From NCBI GenBank assembly GCA_002726335.1, contig PBSR01000032.1, positions 1 through 29,700 of the forward strand: a stretch of DNA of 29,700 nucleotides, read 5' to 3'. Source of the stretch: Gemmatimonadaceae bacterium (lineage in GTDB: Bacteria > Latescibacterota > UBA2968 > UBA8231). Position numbers and translations under genes: made by a program. Positions 23,751-29,700 of this stretch are shown here, one piece after another. The notes beneath the pieces are model-generated. The model saw only the letters and a list, made by a program, of their open reading frames with translations, did not search any database and was not told where the DNA came from. Within the stretch, counting starts at the first letter, position 1. Every line of letters begins with the position of its first letter.

Positions 23751-25721
23751 GTGGTTGACCGGGACGGGACGCGAGACGGCCTCGCCTCCGCGGGGCCCTC
23801 CTCCGGTTTCACCCTCCGCTCCATCCTGCTCGGTCTGACCGTCGTCTCGGCGGTCTGCATGGGTGCGCCTCTGTCGATCTGGATGGTGGGCTCCACCGAG
23901 ATCACCTGGTCCTTCTTTCCCATCGGTGTCGGCCTGCCCTTTGTGCTTCTCGTCGGTGGCAATGCCCTGGCCAAGAGGCTGCACCGGCCACTGGCGTTGC
24001 GCGGGCCGGAGATGGTCACCGTCGTCATCATGGGTCTGGTGGCCAGCGGCATTCCGATCTTCATGGTGGGTCTGCTGCTGTCGATCCCGTCCAAACCGTA
24101 CTACGGCGCGACGCCGGAGAACGGCTGGGACGCCGACATTCAGCCCTTCCTTCCCGACTGGGCGATCCCCAGTCCCGAGGGCGGCGCCATGCGCTACTTC
24201 TACGAGGGGTTGCCACAGGGGGCCGCCATTCCCTGGGACGCCTGGCTCGGGCCACTGGCCTGGTGGCTGGGTCTGGTGCTGGCGATCTACTTTCTGTGTT
24301 TCTGCGTCGTCGTCATCCTGCGGCGCCAGTGGATGGAGCACGAGCGTCTCGTGTTCCCGGTGACGGAGGTACCGCGGCTGCTCACCGAGGACGACGGATC
24401 GTCGCTACCGCCCATCCTGCGATCGCGATCGTTCTGGATCGGCTGCGCTGTACCCCTCGTCATCATTCTGTTCAACTGCATCAGCTACTGGCAGCCGGGC
24501 TTCCCCCAGTTGCAGGTCCATGGCAATTACGAGGTACCCCTCTTCCGCGGGGCACCGACGCTGCTGTTGAAGATCTACTTCCCGATCATCGGCTTCGTCT
24601 ACCTCATCTCGACACCGATCTCCTTCAGCGTCTGGTTCTTCTACCTGCTGTCACTGGTGGGGACGGCTCTGGCCAACTGGTTCGGTCTGACGGTGTTGCC
24701 CGACAGCTTCATGTACAGCCCGCATACGCAGCTGCAGTGGACTTCGAGCGGCGCCTTCGTAGCCATGGTACTGTGGAGTCTGTGGATGGGGCGACACCAC
24801 CTGGTCGCCGTCTTGAGAACCGTGGTCCGGCGCACGGGCGAACTCGACGACGCCGACGAGATGATGTCATACCCCCTCGCCGTGTGGGGAGGTCTGGCGG
24901 CAACGGTGTTCATCGTCGGCTGGCTGTGGGCGTCGGGGATGGACCTGCACGTGGCCATACTGTTTCTCGGCCTGGTGATCCTCGTCTACATCGGCATGAC
25001 CCGCATCGTCATACAGTCGGGAGTGGTCTACGTCACCTCCCCCTTCAGTCCCCAGGCGCTGACCCTGGCCACGACGGGCACCGCCATCGGCCCGCACAAC
25101 CTGGTGGCCCTGTCCCTGTCGTACTCCTGGTGCTCCGATATCCAGTCCATCTTCATGCCAGCGGCCGCCCATGGCGCCCGGCTCAACGTTCTCGGTGGTG
25201 AGCGCCGACGGCTGGGTTGGGCCATCGGTGTGGCCGCGGTCTTCGGTTTTGCCCTGACCATCTGGTTTGTCATGGTGCTGTGTTATGAGTTCGGCGCCGG
25301 CAACTTCCGCAGCTGGTACTTCGATCCAGGCGCCGGCGCCGGCGGCCTGGCCTTCGACCAGGCGACGCGCCTGATGGCGGATCCTCAGGGGCCGGACGGC
25401 GACAAGCTCGGGCTGTTCGCTTTTGGCGCCGTGCTCTACTCGGTGCTGTCGATCTTTCAGTACCGGTTCTTCTGGTGGCCCCTGCATCCGGTGGGACTGA
25501 CCATCGCCACGTTGTGGAACGTGCGTCTCATCGCCGTATCGGTGTTCATCGCCTGGGCGTTCAAGTCCATCATCATGCGCGTCGGCGGCATCTCGGCGTA
25601 TCGTCAGTCGCGGCCTTTCTTCATCGGCCTCATCGTCGGCTTCTTTCTCGGTGTCGGCGTGGCCTACGCCATCGACGCGGTGTGGTTCTTTGGCAAGGGA
25701 CACGCCATTCTCCACGGGTGA
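23751..25721 (+). CDS. DUF6785-like (oligopeptide-transporter-type) polytopic membrane protein, second copy
   Basis: The GTG at 23751 is 12 bp after the MalG-like stop, with a purine-rich AGGCGGGA upstream. The 656-residue protein has about 14 membrane helices and is clearly a paralogue of the minus-strand gene at 15574-17532: STEITWSFFPIGVGLPF from residue 48, GIPIFMVGLLLSIP, FYEGLPQGAAIPW, ILRRQWMEHERLVFP, SWCSDIQSIFMPAAAHGARL, FFWWPLHPVGLTI and terminal GKGHAILHG. The substrate is unknown. Its place between two ABC sugar systems, in the same direction and with short gaps, argues for a role in the same uptake programme. Confidence 0.87.
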   Translation: MVDRDGTRDGLASAGPSSGFTLRSILLGLTVVSAVCMGAPLSIWMVGSTEITWSFFPIGVGLPFVLLVGGNALAKRLHRPLALRGPEMVTVVIMGLVASGIPIFMVGLLLSIPSKPYYGATPENGWDADIQPFLPDWAIPSPEGGAMRYFYEGLPQGAAIPWDAWLGPLAWWLGLVLAIYFLCFCVVVILRRQWMEHERLVFPVTEVPRLLTEDDGSSLPPILRSRSFWIGCAVPLVIILFNCISYWQPGFPQLQVHGNYEVPLFRGAPTLLLKIYFPIIGFVYLISTPISFSVWFFYLLSLVGTALANWFGLTVLPDSFMYSPHTQLQWTSSGAFVAMVLWSLWMGRHHLVAVLRTVVRRTGELDDADEMMSYPLAVWGGLAATVFIVGWLWASGMDLHVAILFLGLVILVYIGMTRIVIQSGVVYVTSPFSPQALTLATTGTAIGPHNLVALSLSYSWCSDIQSIFMPAAAHGARLNVLGGERRRLGWAIGVAAVFGFALTIWFVMVLCYEFGAGNFRSWYFDPGAGAGGLAFDQATRLMADPQGPDGDKLGLFAFGAVLYSVLSIFQYRFFWWPLHPVGLTIATLWNVRLIAVSVFIAWAFKSIIMRVGGISAYRQSRPFFIGLIVGFFLGVGVAYAIDAVWFFGKGHAILHG

Positions 25722-25747
25722 CCCTCACACATTCTCTCAGGATCAAG

Positions 25748-26746
25748 ATGAAAACACGCCAGCTCCTCGCCCTGACCGGCGCCGCCATGTCTGTCGTCAT
25801 CCTGCTGTCCGCCTGTGGCCAACAGGCCGACGATGGCAGGCTGAAGGTCGGCTACGTGGTCAACTACATGTCCCATGAGTGGTACCAGAACATCTGTCTC
25901 GCTGCCGAGGCCCGCGCCGTTGAACTGGGCGTCGACATCGTTATCGCCGACGCCAATCTCGACATCTCGGCGCAGATCTCGAAAGCGGAGAATCTGATCG
26001 CCCAGGGGGTCGATGTGCTCGTGCTGACCCCGGTGGACGCCAAAGCCCTGGGTCCCGTCGTGGCCGAGGCCAACCGGCGCGGCATCCACGTGCTGACCGA
26101 GTCGAATCCGGTGGCAGGCTCGAAGAGCTACGTGGGGATCGACAACAAGGCGTCGGGCAAAAAGGCCGGGCTGTGGTACGGAGCCTACGCCAGGGAGCAC
26201 AACATCCAGTCGAAGATCCTCATTGTCGGACTGCCGAATTTTGAGGACTGCCGGCAACGGGTCGACGGTTTCAGGGAGGGGCTTGCCGAGTCGGGAATCG
26301 ACTACGACATCGTGCAGGAGGTAGACGGTCAGGGGCTGAAGGAGCGGGCCCTGAAGGTGGCCCAGGATGCACTGACGGCACACCCCGATGTCAACGTCAT
26401 CTTCGGTATCAACGACGACTCGACGACAGGCGGCATGGCCGCCTACCGGGCTGCCGGACTCGATGAGGAGTCCCTGGTGGCCATCGGTTTCGGATTGGAG
26501 GGGACCGTGGGCAGGGCGGCCCTGCTGGGGAAGACAACGTATCGCGCGGCACTGGGGATGTTCCCCGAGTTTGTCGGTGCGTCCCTGGTCGATGCCGCGG
26601 TGGCGGTGGCCGGGGGCAAGGTCCTGCCGGCCCACTATGAGACGCCGACACGGATGGTCACCCTCGACAACTTCGATCAGTTCTACCGACCCGAAGGTGA
26701 CGACTACGCTCTGCGCCTGGACGCGGTCCGGGCGTTGATGCCCTGA
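25748..26746 (+). CDS. CUT2-type (ribose-like) sugar ABC transporter substrate-binding lipoprotein
   Basis: The ATG at 25748 has AGGA five bases upstream. The open frame continues upstream through the previous gene, but the lipoprotein signal (MKTRQLLALTGAAMSVVILL ending in SAC, Cys23) marks this start. The 332-residue protein is a type 1 periplasmic binding protein of the RbsB family: GYVVNYMSHEWYQNICLAAE, AENLIAQGVDVLVLTPVDA, VGIDNKASGKKAGLWYG and NVIFGINDDSTTGGMAAY. The exact sugar cannot be assigned. A matching permease and ATPase follow. Confidence 0.93.
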   Translation: MKTRQLLALTGAAMSVVILLSACGQQADDGRLKVGYVVNYMSHEWYQNICLAAEARAVELGVDIVIADANLDISAQISKAENLIAQGVDVLVLTPVDAKALGPVVAEANRRGIHVLTESNPVAGSKSYVGIDNKASGKKAGLWYGAYAREHNIQSKILIVGLPNFEDCRQRVDGFREGLAESGIDYDIVQEVDGQGLKERALKVAQDALTAHPDVNVIFGINDDSTTGGMAAYRAAGLDEESLVAIGFGLEGTVGRAALLGKTTYRAALGMFPEFVGASLVDAAVAVAGGKVLPAHYETPTRMVTLDNFDQFYRPEGDDYALRLDAVRALMP

Positions 26747-26758
26747 CGCAATCAGACA

Positions 26759-27721
26759 ATGAAACGACTGCTGGCACGACTCGCCGGGGCCGAACAGGCC
26801 GGGCTCGGCCTGGCGCTCTTCATCCTGTGTGTGGTCCTGGCGACGTTGTCACCGGTGTTCCTCACGGCGGGCAACATCACCAATATCCTGCGCGACGCGG
26901 CGCTGGTGGCCATCGCCGGCATCGGCATGGTGGCCATCATCCTGCAGGGCGAGATCGATCTCAGCGTCGGCTCGTCGCAGGCCGTGGTCGGCATTGCCGC
27001 CGTGGCCGTGCTCAACGCCAGTGACAGCATTCTCCTGGCCCTGCTGGCAGCGCTTCTGCTCGGTGCCCTCATCGGCCTGACGAATGGCCTGCTGGTGACT
27101 CGGGCGGGTATTAACTCGCTCATCGCCACCCTCGGCATGATGGCGATCCTGCGAGGCGTGGCCATGGTCAGCACCGGCGCCGTGTCGATCCAGGCCAAAG
27201 TGCCGGCCTTCGTTGACGTGGGTACGGGGCATCTCGGGCCGCTGCCCGTTCCCGTGGTGCTGGCGGCGGTCCTGTTCGCCGCCGTCTACTTCCTGCTGCA
27301 CCACACGCCCTTCGGGCGCTATGTCTATGCCGTGGGCGGCAACCGCGAGGCGGCCGAGCTCGCGGGGTTGCCGGTGGCCCGCATCAAGGTGGCAGTGTTC
27401 ATGCTCGGCGGCGTGCTGGCGGCGCTCAGCGCCTTCGTACTGGCGTCGCGGCTCAACTCCGGCCAGCCGAATGCCGGCCTCGGCTTCGAGCTCCAGGTGA
27501 TCGCTGCCGTCGTGCTGGGCGGAGTCAGCCTCACCGGCGGCGTCGGCACTCTCGTGGGGGCCCTGCTCGGGATCCTCATCCTGACGGTACTCAACAATGG
27601 TCTCGTACTGCTGAACGTGTCCTCCTTCTACCACGACATCGCGCGCGGCATCGTCATCATTCTCGCCGTCTATCTGGATACGCGCCGGCGTCGAAGTCTC
27701 GACCGGAAGCCGGGAGGATGA
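26759..27721 (+). CDS. CUT2-type (ribose-like) sugar ABC transporter permease
   Basis: The 320-residue protein is RbsC-like: about 8-10 membrane helices, NITNILRDAALVAIAGIGM, the family motif GEIDLSVGSSQA, LLVTRAGINSLIATLGMM and a C-terminal VVLGGVSLTGGVGTLVGALL. It forms the membrane channel for the preceding binding protein. It begins 12 bp after the binding-protein stop, and its stop overlaps the ATPase start (ATGA). The order binding protein, permease, ATPase differs from the E. coli rbs order, which is common in other phyla. Confidence 0.94.
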   Translation: MKRLLARLAGAEQAGLGLALFILCVVLATLSPVFLTAGNITNILRDAALVAIAGIGMVAIILQGEIDLSVGSSQAVVGIAAVAVLNASDSILLALLAALLLGALIGLTNGLLVTRAGINSLIATLGMMAILRGVAMVSTGAVSIQAKVPAFVDVGTGHLGPLPVPVVLAAVLFAAVYFLLHHTPFGRYVYAVGGNREAAELAGLPVARIKVAVFMLGGVLAALSAFVLASRLNSGQPNAGLGFELQVIAAVVLGGVSLTGGVGTLVGALLGILILTVLNNGLVLLNVSSFYHDIARGIVIILAVYLDTRRRRSLDRKPGG

Positions 27722-29217
27722 CGACGCCACCGCGGATCGAGCTGCGCGGCATCCGCAAGGCCTTTCCCGGGGTGCAGGCGCTGGATGGCGTCGACCTGAC
27801 ACTGGTCGAAGGCGAGGTGCATGCCCTGGTGGGTGAGAACGGCGCCGGCAAGTCGACGCTGATCAAGGTCATCGGCGGCGTCTATCATCCTGACGAGGGC
27901 ACGTACCTGGTGGACGGCAGAGCCGACGTCGTCCACGATCCGAGAACGGCCGCCGACGCCGGCATCCGCGTGGTCCATCAGGAACTCGAGCTGGTCCGCG
28001 ATCTATCGGTGGCGGAGAACGTCTTCTTCGGCCGTCTGCCGGTGCGGGGCGGGATCCGGGTCGACTGGCGGCGCCTCGAGCAAGAGACGACCACGGCCCT
28101 GGCCCAGGTCGGTCTGGGGATCGACCCGCGCACGAAGGTCCGTCGACTGGGGATCGCCCAGCAGCAACTGGTCGAGATCGCCCGGGCCCTGTCACGGCAG
28201 GACCGGGAGCATGGAGCGCGCGTGCTCATTCTCGACGAACCCACGTCGGCACTGAGCCCGGCGGAGATCGACGGCCTCTTCGTCCTGCTGCGGCGTCTGC
28301 GTGACGAGGGAGTTGCCTTGCTCTACGTGTCACACAAGCTGGACGAGATCCGGGCCCTGGCCGACCGCATCACGGTGCTGCGTGACGGTGCCCACGTGTC
28401 GACGGACGATGCCGAGGATCTCGACGAAGACGAGATCATCCGACGTATGGTGGGGCGCCAGCTCGAAGGCGTGTACCCACGGTCCGAGCGTCAGCCGGCC
28501 GACGTGGCACTGCAGGTCGACGGACTGACCACCGAACACGTACAGGACATCGCTCTGTCGGTGCGCGCCGGTGAGGTGGTGGGCGTGTCCGGACTGATGG
28601 GCGCCGGTCGCACCGAACTGTTGCGGGGGATCCTGGGGGCGGACCGCCGGCTCGCCGGTCAGGTGCATGTCCAGGACAGAGCCCTGGGTGCCGATGCCAC
28701 CTGGCGGGCACGGGCCGCCGGTCTCGGCCTGGTTCCGGAGGACCGTCGCGCCCAGGGGATCTTTCCCCTGCTGGGTGTGCTGGACAATGCCAGCATCGCC
28801 TGCCTGGACCAGTTCACCCGTCACCTGTGCCTGCAGTCAGCGGCCGAGACCGACGAGGCGGGAAAGGTCATCGAGCGCATGCGCGTGCGCACACCCTCGC
28901 TGCAGCAGCCCGTGGCGCTGCTCAGCGGCGGCAATCAACAGAAGGTGCTGCTGGCCCGCTGGCTGCTGAAACGCGATCTGGCCGTGCTTTTCGTCGACGA
29001 GCCGACACGTGGGATCGACGTGGGGGCGCGCTTCGAGATCTACCGGTTGCTCGACGAGCTGGCGGCGGGAGGGCTCGGCATTCTGCTGGTGTCCTCGGAG
29101 ATGGAGGAGCTGCTGGGCCTGTGCGACCGGATCTACGTGATGAAGGGGGGGCGCATCACCGACGAGATGGATGCCGCTACGGCGACACAGGAGAGACTGC
29201 TCGCTGCCGCACTCTGA
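27718..29217 (+). CDS. CUT2-type (ribose-like) sugar ABC transporter ATPase with two nucleotide-binding domains
   Basis: The 499-residue protein has the RbsA/MglA duplicated ATPase plan. The first domain has Walker A GENGAGKST (39-47), Walker B VLILDEPTSAL with Asp173-Glu174 and a modified signature (LGIAQQQLVEIARAL). The second has the usual degenerate Walker A (GVSGLMGAGRTELL), signature LSGGNQQK (402-409) and FVDEPTRGIDVGA with Asp427. It powers the preceding permease and might also serve other systems, although CUT2 ATPases do not normally drive CUT1 permeases. It overlaps the permease stop by 4 bp and is the last gene of the cluster. Confidence 0.96.
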   Translation: MTTPPRIELRGIRKAFPGVQALDGVDLTLVEGEVHALVGENGAGKSTLIKVIGGVYHPDEGTYLVDGRADVVHDPRTAADAGIRVVHQELELVRDLSVAENVFFGRLPVRGGIRVDWRRLEQETTTALAQVGLGIDPRTKVRRLGIAQQQLVEIARALSRQDREHGARVLILDEPTSALSPAEIDGLFVLLRRLRDEGVALLYVSHKLDEIRALADRITVLRDGAHVSTDDAEDLDEDEIIRRMVGRQLEGVYPRSERQPADVALQVDGLTTEHVQDIALSVRAGEVVGVSGLMGAGRTELLRGILGADRRLAGQVHVQDRALGADATWRARAAGLGLVPEDRRAQGIFPLLGVLDNASIACLDQFTRHLCLQSAAETDEAGKVIERMRVRTPSLQQPVALLSGGNQQKVLLARWLLKRDLAVLFVDEPTRGIDVGARFEIYRLLDELAAGGLGILLVSSEMEELLGLCDRIYVMKGGRITDEMDAATATQERLLAAAL

Positions 29218-29242
29218 AGTCGAGGAAGGCTAGAACGACACA

Positions 29243-29270
29243 ACCCCGACGATCGTGAGACCGCCGGGGT
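29243..29270. terminator. Hairpin between convergent ABC operon and tRNA genes
   Basis: ACCCCGACG (29243-29251) pairs with CGCCGGGGT (29262-29270), nine pairs with one G-T wobble (strand-dependent) around a 10-base loop. It lies after the ATPase stop on one strand and 3 bp beyond the tRNA CCA end on the other, where a terminator for both convergent transcripts would be expected. The following T-run is weak on both strands. Confidence 0.5.
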
Positions 29271-29273
29271 GAA

Positions 29274-29350
29274 TGGTGGGCGATGCTGGATTTGAACCAG
29301 CGACCTCTGGTATGTGAAACCAGCGCTCTAACCAACTGAGCTAATCGCCC
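29274..29350 (-). tRNA. tRNA-Val (CAC anticodon)
   Basis: On the minus strand the gene begins GGGCGATTAGCTCAG and forms a full cloverleaf: a 7-bp acceptor stem (GGGCGAT with ATCGCCC), a D arm, a 5-bp anticodon stem (CTGGT with ACCAG) around TTCACAT, giving anticodon CAC, and a T arm with TTCAAAT. Discriminator A and an encoded CCA (complement of 29274-29276) follow. It reads GTG codons. Confidence 0.95.
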
Positions 29351-29360
29351 GCCTCAATGT

Positions 29361-29437
29361 TGGTGGGCCCACCAGGGCTCGAACCTGGGACCAACGGATT
29401 ATGAGTCCGCCGCTCTAACCAACTGAGCTATGGGCCC
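29361..29437 (-). tRNA. tRNA with CAT anticodon, probably Ile2, possibly elongator Met
   Basis: On the minus strand the cloverleaf has a 7-bp acceptor stem (GGGCCCA with TGGGCCC), anticodon stem GCGGA/TCCGT around CTCATAA, giving anticodon CAT, a T arm with TTCGAGC, discriminator A and an encoded CCA. Overall it resembles tRNA-Ile2 genes (tilS substrate, reading ATA), including the TTGGTC stretch after the anticodon arm. Elongator tRNA-Met cannot be excluded; initiator Met is excluded because the first acceptor pair is G-C. It lies 10 bp upstream of tRNA-Val and is probably co-transcribed. Confidence 0.9.
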
Positions 29438-29474
29438 GAACCTCTGAAAAGGCCCGAAAAAACCCTGCAACTCT

Positions 29475-29513
29475 CTGGAGCACTGCAAGTTGAGGTATTC
29501 CAGTGTGCTCCAG
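29475..29513. repeat. Imperfect inverted repeat upstream of the tRNA genes
   Basis: CTGGAGCACTG (29475-29485) is mirrored by CAGTGTGCTCCAG (29501-29513); the arms match over 9 bp with a further 2-base offset. A third half-copy (CTGCTCCA) follows at 29515. It could be a protein-binding site or an RNA hairpin. The 203 bp from 29438 to 29640 otherwise hold no gene. Confidence 0.5.
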
Positions 29514-29549
29514 TCTGCTCCAAGCCTCCCGATGGCATTTGCACATCAT

Positions 29550-29605
29550 CTGACACAACCGTGGCACAGAATTCATTTTGTGTCAGCTCACCGGGGTGGT
29601 ATCTT
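29550..29605 (+). promoter_or_regulatory. Operator-like inverted repeat and candidate promoter for the gene starting at 29641
   Basis: CTGACACAA (29550-29558) and TTGTGTCAG (29578-29586) form perfect 9-bp arms 19 bp apart. The right arm contains a -35-like TTGTGT (29578-29583), followed 16 bp later by a -10-like TATCTT (29600-29605). This suits a repressor-controlled promoter about 35 bp before the ATG at 29641. Confidence 0.45.
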
Positions 29606-29640
29606 CATGGGTAGGAGATCAACGGACTACAGGAGGACCC

Positions 29641-29700
29641 ATGAAAGATGCTGCTCCGCTCGACGTCGAAGGCCTTGTGAAGGGTTATCTTCGCGGCACC
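29641..29700 (+). CDS. Start of an unidentified gene, cut by the window end
   Basis: The ATG at 29641 has AGGAGG four bases upstream, an unusually strong site for this window. The 20 visible codons read MKDAAPLDVEGLVKGYLRGT with no stop. This is too little to assign a family. Its position beside tRNA genes would fit many possibilities and is not evidence for an integrase. The inverted repeat upstream suggests regulated expression. Confidence 0.6.
   Translation, partial: MKDAAPLDVEGLVKGYLRGT

Noticed and set aside
29274..29437. tRNA genes as an integration site for a genomic island
   Set aside because: The 3' ends point left toward the ABC operon, and no integrase or duplicated tRNA end is seen on that side.
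29562..29577. TGGCAC resembling a sigma-54 -24 element
   Set aside because: The matching -12 TTGC element is absent at the required spacing.
1..29700. CRISPR array, insertion sequence, prophage or rRNA
   Set aside because: No regularly spaced repeats, transposase, phage genes or rRNA-like segments were seen.

Overview
The window is GC-rich and densely coded. It comes from a Gram-negative-type (diderm) bacterium: there are an ExbB/ExbD proton-channel set, many lipobox signal peptides, predicted outer-membrane barrels and periplasmic binding proteins. Most starts have Shine-Dalgarno sites. Two DUF6785-like oligopeptide-transporter-type membrane proteins beside sugar ABC transporters, a peptidase-like/FtsX fusion and several beta-propeller and TPR lipoproteins resemble uncultivated lineages such as Latescibacterota or Poribacteria. 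That placement is an inference from gene content only.

Layout. (1) 3-6921, plus strand: a large TPR protein cut by the window edge, an ExbB/TolQ proton channel, two ExbD/TolR proteins, a small lipoprotein and a parvulin-like lipoprotein. This looks like one proton-motive-force-driven envelope system. A strong intrinsic terminator lies inside the signal-peptide codons of the last gene. (2) 6942-10762, minus strand: a beta-propeller plus FGE/SUMF1-like lipoprotein and two overlapping predicted outer-membrane beta-barrel proteins. (3) 10837-15480, plus: a 1547-residue fusion of a degenerate M28 peptidase-like domain to an FtsX/MacB-type permease. (4) 15483-18383, minus: a CBM9-like secreted protein translationally overlapped with a DUF6785-like transporter, followed by a relic of another DUF6785 3' end. 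(5) 18515-20521: a TPR lipoprotein (plus) converging on and overlapping an NHL-type propeller lipoprotein (minus). (6) 20718-29217, plus: a tight seven-gene cluster encoding a CUT1-type sugar ABC system without its ATPase, a second DUF6785-like transporter, and a complete CUT2 (ribose-type) ABC system. (7) 29243-29700: a hairpin, two minus-strand tRNA genes (Val-CAC and a CAT tRNA, probably Ile2), a region of inverted repeats, and the first 20 codons of an unidentified gene.

How they may work together: region 6 looks like one carbohydrate-uptake transcription unit with three transporter types, and region 4 pairs the same DUF6785 family with a predicted carbohydrate-binding secreted protein. 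Region 1 is an energised envelope machine in which only one of the two ExbD paralogues keeps the membrane aspartate. I see no insertion sequence, CRISPR array, rRNA or phage gene. Apart from the gene-free stretch at 29438-29640, intergenic gaps are short, and no stretch over 300 bases lacks a gene.
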